In this document: positions 36,349-43,597 of the stretch, piece after piece
Layout: every line of letters starts with the position of its first letter
How positions within the stretch are numbered: position 1 is the first letter of the stretch
From: Spirochaetales bacterium
GTDB lineage: Bacteria; Spirochaetota; Spirochaetia; JABEVK01
Length of the DNA: 64,000 bases
Assembly (NCBI GenBank): GCA_947478845.1
Contig: CANJXC010000001.1
Coordinates: forward strand, 124,001 to 188,000
Direction of reading: 5' to 3'
Position numbers and translations under genes: made by a program
Notes under the pieces: model-generated
Database searches by the model: none
Told to the model about the DNA's origin: nothing
The model's input: only the letters and a program-made list of their open reading frames with translations

Positions 36349-37824
36349 ATGAATCCTGAAGCCCGTTTAAAGCCGTTGTTCGGTCTCTCACCAAAGTACT
36401 GGTTGGCAGGGATTTACTCGATACTTCTGCTGACTGGTTTCTTGGCCTTGACCCTGGGAGCAGGCTTGCTGAGGCCGGGTACCATGGTCACCGTGCAAAG
36501 CATTCCCGAGGGAGCCTCTGTGAGTTGGGGAGGACACAACTGGGGAATTACCCCCCTCACGGTTTTCTTTCCCGAGGGGACTGGGACTCTTCGGGTGGGT
36601 AAACTGGGTTTTGTGCCTTGGGTGCATAGGTTCGATAGTGGCAACAAGCTGATCATGAGCCTTTTTTGGCCAAGAACGGCCAGTTTCAACCTTCGTTTAC
36701 CGTCCCGCTCCGGTGACAGTGTGCAGCGTGCAGCCCTCTTCGAGCTGGGTCGTTGGTCGCTGGCGGCGCCTTACGGACTCCGTCGACCATTTCCACCCTT
36801 GTTTACGGCTTTGGCAAGTGATCTGTCTGCGACAGGGCTTTCCGAGGGAAAGATCAAGGATTTTCTTCTTCAGTTGCGTCCGCTGGTTGCCGACTCCCAG
36901 ATGTACCTCGACTATGGGCGGGCCTTGGGGCTATGGAAGGATACGCCGCCTCAGGGTCTCGAACCCCAAGCGAAACTTTGGGAACCGGTTTTGAACCAGG
37001 GCCAAACCACCACCGACAGGCTTGTCTTCTGGTTGGTGGCCAACCAAGACTACGCCGGGCGAACCAAAATCCTCGACTCCGGCAGCCCCGACTTCCAAGC
37101 GCGCCGGGAAGCCTGGCAAAAAGCGAACCTGACGCTTCCGGATGAGACGGTAAAGGCCCCCGATTCCGTTCTGGTTGCTGGTACAACTTTCGTAGGCATC
37201 GCCTCCTGTTGGTATTTCTGGGGTCAAACCACCTCGCCTCCTACCATTCCGGTAGCCCCACCCTACCGCCTTCCGGTTATGGCCCATACTCCCACGTTCT
37301 GGATGGCAAAATCTCCGGTCCTTCAGGGAGATTTTGAGGCGTTTTTGGTTCAGAACCCTGAATGGGAACGCAAAGAAGCCCTTGATCGGGGATTAGCCGA
37401 CGAAGGCTACCTAGCCGACTGGGGCGGGTCCAAACCACCAGCACCCAGCCAACCGGTAACCCGAGTCTCGTGGAACTCAGCTCAAGCCTATGTGAGTTGG
37501 TTGAACCGAAGCGAGAAGGCGCCAACCGGATTCCATTTCACCTTGGTGAAAGAACAACAGTGGGAAGCTGCAGTAAGGCAAGATGGTTTTTTGTGGACTC
37601 CGAGGGCTGGCACTTGGGAATTGACTTCATCGCCCTTTGGTGTCGCTGACCCGCTGGTATGGGGAGAGAATCCCGTTCCACCCCCGGTGTTACCCTCTTA
37701 CGCCTACACTCTCAAGGGAGGCTCCGAGCTATGGTCCCGGGCGGCAGCCCCAGCGGTCTCAACCTCGCCTATTGTGACCTTCCGCCTAGGCCTCGAAAAG
37801 AACACTCAGGAGGCCAATCCGTGA
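36349..37824 (+). CDS. PEGA-domain protein with C-terminal sulfatase-modifying-factor (FGE/SUMF1-like) domain
   Basis: 491 residues. A membrane helix (about 17-38) is followed by a PEGA domain (about 45-90: VQSIPEGASVSWGGHNWGIT, then TLRVGKLGF), a helical middle, and a C-terminal FGE-like domain (about 300-485) with PVTRVSWNSAQAYVSWLNRSE and VTFRLG at the end. Such domains are formylglycine-generating enzymes only when the copper-binding cysteines are present; none of the typical C-terminal cysteines is seen here, so a structural or binding role is more likely. The protein would be anchored in the inner membrane with the domains outside. PEGA/FGE proteins are frequent in spirochaetes. It overlaps smpB by four bases. 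Confidence 0.8.
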   Translation: MNPEARLKPLFGLSPKYWLAGIYSILLLTGFLALTLGAGLLRPGTMVTVQSIPEGASVSWGGHNWGITPLTVFFPEGTGTLRVGKLGFVPWVHRFDSGNKLIMSLFWPRTASFNLRLPSRSGDSVQRAALFELGRWSLAAPYGLRRPFPPLFTALASDLSATGLSEGKIKDFLLQLRPLVADSQMYLDYGRALGLWKDTPPQGLEPQAKLWEPVLNQGQTTTDRLVFWLVANQDYAGRTKILDSGSPDFQARREAWQKANLTLPDETVKAPDSVLVAGTTFVGIASCWYFWGQTTSPPTIPVAPPYRLPVMAHTPTFWMAKSPVLQGDFEAFLVQNPEWERKEALDRGLADEGYLADWGGSKPPAPSQPVTRVSWNSAQAYVSWLNRSEKAPTGFHFTLVKEQQWEAAVRQDGFLWTPRAGTWELTSSPFGVADPLVWGENPVPPPVLPSYAYTLKGGSELWSRAAAPAVSTSPIVTFRLGLEKNTQEANP

Positions 37825-38279
37825 GCGGAACCAAACTTCTTGCAGAAAACCGAAAAGCACGCCACGAGTACTTTCTCACCGAGCCATTGGAGTGTGGGAT
37901 GGTCTTGGAAGGCACCGAAGTCAAATCGATGAAGGGAGCGCAGTTCAGCTTTAACGACGCCTGGATAGAAATTGACAATAACGGCGAGCTTTGGATCCGC
38001 AACCTCCATATCAACCCGTACAAACAAGCAGGCAAAGACAATAATCATGATCCCGACCGCAGAAAGAAGCTTCTAGCACAGAAAAAAGAGATCAAGCGGC
38101 TGCGGCGGCAATGCGATGAAAAGGGCTTCACGTTAATTCCCTCCGACTTCCACTTGAAGAACGGCCGCATCAAGGTGCAGATCTGCCTGGCCAAGGGCAA
38201 AAAAGACTACGACAAGCGGGCTACGATCAAAGAAAAAGATGTCCGCAGAGACTTGGACCGCGAATTGGGACGCCGATGA
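37821..38279 (+). CDS. smpB: SsrA-binding protein SmpB
   Basis: Binds tmRNA and delivers it to stalled ribosomes. 152 residues with the beta-barrel motifs NRKARHEYFLTEPLECGMVL, GTEVKSMKGAQ and NLHINPYKQAG, then the basic C-terminal tail KGKKDYDKRATIKEKDVRRD that inserts into the mRNA channel. GTG at 37821 overlaps the preceding stop (GTGA) and has a perfect AGGAGG eight bases upstream. tmRNA itself is encoded 0.8 kb downstream, so both partners of trans-translation lie together. Confidence 0.97.
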   Translation: MSGTKLLAENRKARHEYFLTEPLECGMVLEGTEVKSMKGAQFSFNDAWIEIDNNGELWIRNLHINPYKQAGKDNNHDPDRRKKLLAQKKEIKRLRRQCDEKGFTLIPSDFHLKNGRIKVQICLAKGKKDYDKRATIKEKDVRRDLDRELGRR

Positions 38280-39073
38280 ACCTGTATTCCATTCTTGAGG
38301 TCTCCAGCGAGGCCTCGGCGGCCGAAATAAAAGCCGCCTTCCGGAAGCGGATCAAAGAGCTCCACCCTGACCTTCAGTCCAACGGCAAGAAGCCCGCCAA
38401 GGTGCCAGGAAAACTCGAGGTCACAGTTCATCAGCTCATCGAAGCCTATGAACTGCTTTCCGACCAATCCCAGAGGGAAGCCTACGACCGTGCCCGCCAT
38501 ACGGCTCCCCGAGAAAGTGAGTTCAATTACCGTGACTGGCTGAGCCAGCGACCAGACGAAGCGAGCCGGGCGAAGCTGATCTTTTATGATGTTTTGCGGG
38601 AACGCAGTTCCGACGCGGTCAGCCTTTACCTCTCGATGACGCAAGAACGGGCCGTGCAGCTTGAGAAACTTCTCGGACGGGAGGATTTCATGGACTGCGC
38701 TTTCATGCTTGCCATGGAGTTTGAGGCCCAGGGCGATGACCTCCAGGCGGTGCAACTGTACATCCACATCAGCAGGCTCGAGCTGGAACGTCCGTTCTTC
38801 CGGCATTTCTTTGCCGAAGTGGAGGAACGCCTGCTACGGATTCTCACCCAGAAACCAAGCCTGCCCCTCGACCCTCCCGCGCTGGTCAAATTGCTGGAAG
38901 ACCTGCAACGCTATCCCTTCCACAACACAGCAAAGGGGAGCTTCCTCATCAGGCAAGCCGAAACTTACTTCCAATCTGGCCAGAAAATGATGGCTTTCCA
39001 AAGCCTCGAGCGCGCCCATCTGCTTTCACCTCGCGACAAGACCATAGGAAAGCTCGAAAAAGCGTGGCGTTGA
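38276..39073 (+). CDS. J-domain protein
   Basis: 265 residues. Residues 1-75 are a J domain: LYSILEVSSEASAAEIKAAF, the HPD tripeptide in LHPDLQ, then LIEAYELLSDQSQREAYDRAR. J domains stimulate DnaK ATPase. The rest has no Gly/Phe or zinc region and is helical with TPR-like character (RAVQLEKLLGREDFMDCAFML, FQSLERAHLLSPRDKTIGKLE), so it is a type III (DnaJ-like) co-chaperone with its own client domain. It overlaps smpB as ATGA. The ssrA promoter overlaps its stop codon. Confidence 0.88.
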   Translation: MNLYSILEVSSEASAAEIKAAFRKRIKELHPDLQSNGKKPAKVPGKLEVTVHQLIEAYELLSDQSQREAYDRARHTAPRESEFNYRDWLSQRPDEASRAKLIFYDVLRERSSDAVSLYLSMTQERAVQLEKLLGREDFMDCAFMLAMEFEAQGDDLQAVQLYIHISRLELERPFFRHFFAEVEERLLRILTQKPSLPLDPPALVKLLEDLQRYPFHNTAKGSFLIRQAETYFQSGQKMMAFQSLERAHLLSPRDKTIGKLEKAWR

Positions 39074-39098
39074 CAGCATGCCAGTCCAAGGGTATGTT
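39070..39098 (+). promoter_or_regulatory. Promoter of ssrA
   Basis: TTGACA (39070-39075), 17-nt spacer, TATGTT (39093-39098). The start is expected around 39105-39108, which matches the first G of the tmRNA. The -35 box includes the stop codon of the J-domain gene. Confidence 0.85.
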
Positions 39099-39107
39099 TA
39101 GCCCACC

Positions 39108-39471
39108 GGGGGTGTCCCGGTTTCGACGGAAGGATGTCGTGTTTCGGACTGCAGGTAGAGCGTTCACCTCTTTAATCTGAGCAAAAAAACAAAAGCCAAG
39201 AACACTGTTGCGTTTAACCGCGACGCTCTTGCCCTGGCCGCTTAATTGTAGCCAAGGGTTCAGCTGACTTCCGCACTGTAGTCAGCTGAACCCCAACAAC
39301 CAGTGCTAGATTCCGGTGGCGTTCAGGACGCCGGAGTGACGTTTTTCTGAACTGCGCCTAGGGCGGCAGGCCGGACCACCTACCCCTAGGCTAAGATCAA
39401 AGTGCCCGGATACACCTGTAGAGGTTCGCCGCACGCCCTTTCGGACGCGGGTTCGACTCCCGTCACCTCCA
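39108..39471 (+). ncRNA. ssrA: Transfer-messenger RNA
   Basis: tmRNA rescues stalled ribosomes with SmpB. The 5' GGGGGTG (39108-39114) pairs with 3' CACCTCC (39464-39470) as acceptor stem; GTTTCGACGG follows the 5' arm and the T-arm GGGTTCGACTCCC closes the 3' end, both diagnostic. CCA is not encoded. The tag frame starts at GCC 39195 and ends with TAA at 39243-39245, giving the tag AKNTVAFNRDALALAA, whose LAA end is the ClpXP degradation signal. The exact resume codon is inferred from the frame that ends in ALAA. Confidence 0.97.
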
Positions 39472-39507
39472 AAAAGAAAAACCCTCCAGTGGAGGGTTTT
39501 TCTTTTT
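39471..39507 (+). terminator. Terminator of ssrA (symmetrical)
   Basis: Arms of 17 bases (AAAAAGAAAAACCCTCC and GGAGGGTTTTTCTTTTT) flank a three-base loop and form an intrinsic terminator immediately at the tmRNA 3' end. The right arm is also the first part of the 133-bp repeat unit. Confidence 0.9.
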
Positions 39508-39909
39508 GGAAGGAGCCTTGGCCAACCTTGAGGTTGACCAAGGTGACCACACTTGTTGCTAACGAACAGGAAAATCGTAAGAGTCCACTGGATGTAAAGT
39601 TTCCCTCTATATCCTCTCACACTGGAAGGTTTTTCATTTTGGAAGGAGCCTTGGCCAACCTTGAGGTTGACCAAGGCAACCACACTTGTTGGTAACGCAC
39701 GGGAAAATCGTAAGAGTCCACTGGACGTTAAGTTTCCCTCGATATCCCCTAACACTGGAGGGTTTTTCTTTTTGGAAGGAGCCTTGGCCAACCTTGAGGT
39801 TGACCAAGGTGACCACACTTGTTGCTAACGCACAGGAAAATCGTAAGAGTCCACTGGATGTAAAGTTTCCCTCTAGATCCTCTCACACTGGAGGGTTTTT
39901 CTTTTTGGA
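39491..39909. repeat. Three tandem 133-bp repeats plus a partial fourth between ssrA and crtI
   Basis: Units begin at 39491, 39624 and 39757 with the exact period 133; a fourth starts at 39890 and is cut after about 20 bases near the crtI stop. Each unit begins with the right arm of the ssrA terminator (GGAGGGTTTTTCTTTTT or close variant). It then contains an imperfect inverted repeat with arms CCTTGGCCAACCT and AGGTTGACCAAGG (39516-39543 in unit 1), and ends with CTCTCACACT-like sequence. Units differ by about ten substitutions and no length change. No protein is plausible; the region fills the 440-bp gap. Confidence 0.93.
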
Positions 39910-39913
39910 CCTC

Positions 39914-41377
39914 TCACGGCTCTCCCACCGCTGCGGCGAGGATTTTCGAACCGATGAAAGCCATCGGCACTCCGATTCCAGGATGGGTATACTGCCCTGT
40001 GTAAAAAAGATTTTTCAGGTTCTTGTTGCGCATCGACGGCCGGAAGATGGCCGTTTGCAGAAGAGTGTGTGACAGGCCCAGAGCGCTTCCCTTGTAGGCG
40101 TTGTAATCCTTCAGGTAATCGCTTCCCGCGTACACTCGCTTCACGAGAAGGTTGTTGCGAAGGCTCACCCCGGCCAATTCCTCAAATTGGGCGAGTATGG
40201 CATCGGCGTAGGCTTCACGGTCAGTTTCGTCCAAACCTGGGGCAAGGGGAACCAACAGCACCAGGTTCTCGCATCCCTCGGGGGCGACCGTGGGGTCGGT
40301 GCGCGATGTGCAGCTGACGTAAATATTAGGATTTTCCGGCCAGGCGGGGTTTTTAAAAATTGAGTCGAAATGCTTCTCCCATTGCGCTGTGAAAGAGAGG
40401 TTGTGATGCAGCAGTTCCGGCACGCGCTTATTCACGCCTAGGTACATCATCATCAAAGTCGGCGCGAGGGTCTTGCGGGACCACCAACTTTCGCTGTAGT
40501 TGCGCTCGCCGGGCCGCAAGAGATCCTGCTCGACGTGGTGATAGTCGGCGTTCATCACGAAAAGGTCGGCAGTATATTCTCCTTGGGGAGTCACCACGGC
40601 CTTGGCAAGACTGTTTTCTGTTCGGACCTTGGTTACCGGCTCGCCAGTGACAATTTCTACGCCGAACTCACCGCAGAGTTCCACCAAGGTATCAACGACT
40701 TTCCCTAAGCCACCGTCGGGATAAAATATGCCCTGTTCCATGTCGAGGTGAGACATCAGAGAGTACATTGCAGGTGTATCATGGGGAGAACTTCCCAAAA
40801 AAACCGTCGCGTACTCAAGGATTTGTTGGGCCCGCCGGTCGGTAAAAAAACGGGCGACGTATCGGTCGAGTTTCTCAAAAACGTGGAGTTTTAAGCCTTC
40901 GACTAGCATTTTGCGGTTCATAAACTGGAGGAGGCTGCGGTAGTCGACGTCCATAAACTCACGCATCGCCACTTCGTACTCATAACGGGCAATATCGAGG
41001 TATTTTCGAAGCCTAGCGGCTCCACCGGCCTGGAAAGACTCAAAAAGTGCCAGAGTCTGACTAACATCGGCCGTAATTTCTACCTTTTCGCCTTCCCCGA
41101 AATACACCCGGTAGCCCGGATTTATACGCTGCAACTGATAGTAGTCGGAACGCTTTCTGCCGATTGTTTCGAAAAAATTGTCAAAAACCTCGGGCATCAG
41201 GTACCAACTGGGGCCCATATCGAAGGTGAAGCCCTTTTCCTGCCACACCCTCGCCCTGCCACCGGGTTCTGAGTTTTTCTCGACTATGGTAACTTCAAAG
41301 CCCTTTTTGGCGAGCAGAAGGGCTGAGGTGAGCCCCCCAAAACCAGCTCCCACGACAACGACACGCCGAACCGACAT
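39914..41377 (-). CDS. crtI: Phytoene desaturase family carotenoid enzyme (CrtI-like)
   Basis: FAD-dependent desaturase of carotenoid synthesis. 487 residues: N-terminal dinucleotide-binding motif VVVVGAGFGGLTSALLLAKKGFEVTIVEKN (GxGxxG at about 10-15), PGGRARVW, GFTFDMGPSWYLMPEVF, and the C-terminal bacterial-type phytoene-desaturase signature NLFYTGQYTHPGIGVPMAFIGSK. Four- or three-step desaturase, or a related CrtN/CrtD type, cannot be told apart. No crtB or crtY lies nearby in the window, so the pathway partners must be elsewhere. The gene is single and convergent with ssrA. Confidence 0.88.
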   Translation of the reverse strand: MSVRRVVVVGAGFGGLTSALLLAKKGFEVTIVEKNSEPGGRARVWQEKGFTFDMGPSWYLMPEVFDNFFETIGRKRSDYYQLQRINPGYRVYFGEGEKVEITADVSQTLALFESFQAGGAARLRKYLDIARYEYEVAMREFMDVDYRSLLQFMNRKMLVEGLKLHVFEKLDRYVARFFTDRRAQQILEYATVFLGSSPHDTPAMYSLMSHLDMEQGIFYPDGGLGKVVDTLVELCGEFGVEIVTGEPVTKVRTENSLAKAVVTPQGEYTADLFVMNADYHHVEQDLLRPGERNYSESWWSRKTLAPTLMMMYLGVNKRVPELLHHNLSFTAQWEKHFDSIFKNPAWPENPNIYVSCTSRTDPTVAPEGCENLVLLVPLAPGLDETDREAYADAILAQFEELAGVSLRNNLLVKRVYAGSDYLKDYNAYKGSALGLSHTLLQTAIFRPSMRNKNLKNLFYTGQYTHPGIGVPMAFIGSKILAAAVGEP

Positions 41378-41438
41378 TTGTCCCTCCCCGATCGAATCCA
41401 GGAGGAGTTACCTCGTCACAGGGGTACTCGCCTGGTCG

Positions 41439-41954
41439 CTAACCACCCTCGTTCCAATAGTTCGTCCAAGAGACTGCGAAACCCTTTGCGTTGCCAAAGA
41501 GCTGCACGTGGAGGCGGGCCACCTGAGTATCGATGTCGATAACGTCGCCAGGGGCCGTCAATTTCGACCAAAAGCCTGTAGGATTAGGAATTGTGAAACT
41601 CACCTCGGCGCGGGGAAAGGAGACGGGGGGCCACGGCTTAGGTGGTTTCCCCGGGCTAGCGAATCCGAAGACAGTAAGCGGGCTTATCGCCGAAGCCACA
41701 TGAAGCGCAGAGGGCCCGATCAGCAGATAAACAAGCGAAGGAAAACCCATCGGCCCGAGCAACAAGCGGCCGTAAGTCATAAGGCCTAACGGCTCACCCA
41801 TGAGGACGGATTGTTCCTGCAGAAACCGGGATTGTTCGTCTGTCATAAGGTAAGTATCTGCCAGCTCAGCTTGCGGGTCAAACATAACTCGAATAGAGTA
41901 GTCGGGGAATGGGCAGAATCGAAAGAGATCTGGCCGAGGTGCATAAAACCGCAC
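41439..41954 (-). CDS. Protein of unknown function upstream of crtI
   Basis: 171 residues from a GTG at 41954 without clear ribosome-binding site; the frame is open only 15 codons further. The N-terminal part contains FCPFPDYSIRVMFDPQAELADTY; one hydrophobic stretch (about 60-95: GLMTYGRLLLGPMGFPSLVYLLIG) may be one or two membrane helices; the C-terminal part (VSFPRAEVSFTIPNPTGFW) is beta-rich. It lies 61 bp upstream of crtI on the same strand and may be co-expressed. I do not recognise the family, and a 5' truncation is possible. Confidence 0.55.
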   Translation of the reverse strand: MRFYAPRPDLFRFCPFPDYSIRVMFDPQAELADTYLMTDEQSRFLQEQSVLMGEPLGLMTYGRLLLGPMGFPSLVYLLIGPSALHVASAISPLTVFGFASPGKPPKPWPPVSFPRAEVSFTIPNPTGFWSKLTAPGDVIDIDTQVARLHVQLFGNAKGFAVSWTNYWNEGG

Positions 41955-42037
41955 GAGGCCGTCAAAGTCCGCGTTTTGTGGTCTCCCGCCCCCTCTTCAC
42001 CGACAAACGGACTCCGAGGAGGCAGGAAGAGACGGGT

Positions 42038-42223
42038 CTAGAAATCCTTTTCGAGCAGAGTCTTGCGGTTGTCGGCCTTGGCTCTTTTGACCGCTTCGAC
42101 GCATAAGTGACGAACTTTGTCGGAAAGCACATCGATGACGGCTGCTGAGCACTTCAGGTCAGAAGCCTCTTTGATATACGCTTTTACTTTTGACGCGATC
42201 ACCAGAGTTTCTTTTTCTGCCAT
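42038..42223 (-). CDS. Bacterial histone-fold protein
   Basis: 61 residues, close in length and pattern to the bacterial histone Bd0055 of Bdellovibrio and related one-domain histones, including those reported from Leptospira. Family features seen: LVIASKVKAYIKE (helix 1), CSAAVIDVLSDKVRHLCVEAVKRAKAD (long central helix) and NRKTLLEKDF, the basic loop plus start of helix 3 with the RKT-L-x-x-DF ending typical of histone folds. It probably dimerises and binds DNA as a nucleoid protein. ATG at 42223 has AAGGAAG upstream; a longer version has no support. The call is by motif memory, not by search. Confidence 0.8.
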   Translation of the reverse strand: MAEKETLVIASKVKAYIKEASDLKCSAAVIDVLSDKVRHLCVEAVKRAKADNRKTLLEKDF

Positions 42224-42283
42224 ATTTCTTCCTTTTCTCCGAAAAATCAGCCTGTCCACCAAGGGACTGACTAGTAAGTCATC

Positions 42284-42457
42284 CTAGGTTGACAATTCAT
42301 TGCGGTCAAGTCCTGTGTTCTCGCCTTGGCAAAAATAATCTGCTGAGGTAGCCAACGCCAAGTCAGCCCTTAGCACCATGGCAAGGATCAGGATCAGCAC
42401 AAGGGCCATTAGAACGCGCCACAATAAGGTGCGGAGCGCATTTTTCCAGTGTCTCAT
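42284..42457 (-). CDS. Candidate small membrane protein (57 residues)
   Basis: An ATG at 42457 opens 57 codons to a TAG at 42284-42286. The product has a basic N-terminus (MRHWKNALRTLLWR), one strongly hydrophobic helix (about 14-31: VLMALVLILILAMVL) and a polar tail ending ENTGLDRNELST, a sensible single-pass topology with positive inside. A weak GCAGGT precedes the start. An inverted repeat ATTGCAC-N5-GTGCAAT lies 22 bp upstream. No homologue is recognised. It may be a genuine small protein, but the case rests on topology alone. Confidence 0.4.
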   Translation of the reverse strand: MRHWKNALRTLLWRVLMALVLILILAMVLRADLALATSADYFCQGENTGLDRNELST

Positions 42458-42478
42458 ACCTGCAGTTTGCTGGTCTCC

Positions 42479-42497
42479 ATTGCACTAAAGGTGCAAT
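42479..42497. promoter_or_regulatory. Inverted repeat ATTGCAC-N5-GTGCAAT
   Basis: Seven-base arms around TAAAG, 22 bp upstream of the small membrane ORF. The core TGCAC-N5-GTGCA recurs at 52960-52974 upstream of another accessory gene, so it may be a shared operator. Confidence 0.35.
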
Positions 42498-42721
42498 AAT
42501 CGAAGGCTGAATTATTTTCCGATCGTACTATGCGTACAAGTGTTGGATGCCTTCAGATGTTTATCCACTAATGCATTCGGTTTTCAGGCGCGATTATCGG
42601 AGTAACTAACGGTGGCGGCTCCGCCTGGCTTTTACAGCGAAAAGGGAACACCGGGTTGAAGTCAAGAAAAAAAGGCTTGCAATGTTTCAGCTAAGTACTT
42701 TTCCTGTGGTTCTTTAAATCA

Positions 42722-42763
42722 AGCCGATGCCCGAAGTCGAATCGGGGACCTACGCATTACGAG
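42722..42763 (-). other. 3' fragment of a tRNA-Thr(CGU) gene, probable attachment-site scar
   Basis: Reading the minus strand: anticodon loop CTCGTAA, 3' anticodon-stem strand TGCGT, five-base variable loop AGGTC, T-arm CCCGA-TTCGACT-TCGGG with a canonical seven-base T-loop, acceptor strand CATCGGC and discriminator T. The 5' half is absent: no GCCGATG, D-arm or ACGCA precedes it. Identity that starts at the anticodon loop and ends at the 3' end is what site-specific integration into tRNA genes leaves behind. Anticodon CGU and discriminator U both fit threonine. Confidence 0.75.
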
Positions 42764-42823
42764 GGTTTTGGCACCATTGATAACTCTATTTCCAAAAACG
42801 AGTTACTATTTCAGTTCTTCAGA

Positions 42824-42846
42824 ACGGTATATGAAACGTATACCGT
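42824..42846. promoter_or_regulatory. Inverted repeat ACGGTATA-N7-TATACCGT after mazF
   Basis: Perfect eight-base arms 18 bp downstream of the mazF stop. It has no T-run, so it is not a standard terminator; it may stabilise the transcript end or bind a protein. A related GTATAC-type repeat follows hepT at 46508-46526. Confidence 0.4.
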
Positions 42847-42863
42847 GGGTGTCGACTGCCGAG

Positions 42864-43199
42864 CTAGTTGATCAAGACCTCAATTCGCTCTAGCACCTGG
42901 TTAAGTACCGTCGGATCGAGTTTCTCAATGAACTCGGTGCTCCGAACTGTCCAGTCCAGACTCTTGATCTGGTCGCTCAAGATCGCTCCCGTAAGCTTCT
43001 CCGTCGCGATCTGAACTTCAAAAGGGTGGTTCTTGATCTTGCTGGTGATCGGGCAAAGCAACGCAAGTCCCACCCTCTCGTTATAGCTCCTATGGGAAAG
43101 AACTAGTGCCGGACGACGACCTCGTTGCTCATGGCCCAGTTGCGGATTGAAGTCAATCCAGATCGCATCGCCCCTGTCAGGCACGTAGTTTGAACTCAC
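42864..43199 (-). CDS. mazF: MazF/PemK-family toxin endoribonuclease
   Basis: Sequence-specific mRNA interferase. 111 residues with RGDAIWIDFNPQLGHEQRGRRPALVLSH (the DxxPxxGxEQxGxRP-like signature; here the Pro of NP and HEQRGRRP are present), the CPITSKIKNHPFEV segment and AILSDQIKSLDW near the end, all typical. It overlaps the mazE stop by four bases. The family length and key Arg/Thr positions look intact, so the toxin is probably functional. First module of the accessory region. Confidence 0.93.
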   Translation of the reverse strand: MSSNYVPDRGDAIWIDFNPQLGHEQRGRRPALVLSHRSYNERVGLALLCPITSKIKNHPFEVQIATEKLTGAILSDQIKSLDWTVRSTEFIEKLDPTVLNQVLERIEVLIN

Positions 43200-43429
43200 C
43201 AGTCTTCCCTACCGAGCGACGGTCCTGTCTCAACCGGATCATGCCGGTTCTCAGGGGTGACACGCGCTAGCAGCTCCTCTAGAGACAGCCTGCCCGGCTT
43301 GATGATGAGGCGGCCACCCTCTTCGACGATATCGACCGGGGTTCCATTCTGCAACTTGAACTCCCTGACATAGAGGTTTGGTATTCGGACTCCCAGGCTG
43401 TTGCCCCACTTCTGAACGACAGTTTGCAT
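43196..43429 (-). CDS. mazE: MazE-family antitoxin (AbrB-type DNA-binding)
   Basis: 77 residues with the swapped-hairpin N-terminus TVVQKWGNSLGVRIPNLYVREF, DIVEEGGRLIIKPGR and an acidic, flexible C-terminus that would neutralise MazF. ATG at 43429 is preferred because GGAGGG lies five bases upstream; a TTG four codons earlier is the alternative. The gene probably represses its own promoter; an imperfect inverted repeat GATAT-N7-ATATC (about 43447-43463) lies upstream. Confidence 0.9.
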   Translation of the reverse strand: MQTVVQKWGNSLGVRIPNLYVREFKLQNGTPVDIVEEGGRLIIKPGRLSLEELLARVTPENRHDPVETGPSLGREDW

Positions 43430-43597
43430 GCATCCCTCCAATTGAAAGATATACTATGAATATCCAGTTGTCTACGACCCATGGGTCGCGACAGGGAAAC
43501 CCAGGACGACCTCTTCGGCAAGGCACGGAAGGCGTTCCGTGGGTTTACCAATCCGGACTACCCAGAATCAGCGGTGGGTCCCGGGTTGTTCCGGCGG

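Larger units (their letters stand above)
42458..42863. other. Gene-free stretch at the core/accessory junction
   Basis: 406 bp without a plausible gene. It holds three inverted repeats (42479-42497, 42781-42805 with TAACTC/GAGTTA, and 42824-42846) and the 3' fragment of a tRNA-Thr gene (42722-42763). The rest shows nothing recognisable. Confidence 0.7.

Noticed and set aside
39306-39818. Open frames running through the tandem repeats on both strands
   Set aside because: They owe their length to the repeat period and overlap the tmRNA; no start signals or protein-like composition.
39491-39909. CRISPR array
   Set aside because: Unit length is 133 bp and the whole unit repeats; there are no short repeats with unique spacers and no cas genes in the window.
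42722-42763. Complete tRNA gene
   Set aside because: T-arm, variable loop and 3' acceptor strand are present, but there is no 5' acceptor strand, D-arm or 5' anticodon-stem strand upstream, so it is only a fragment.
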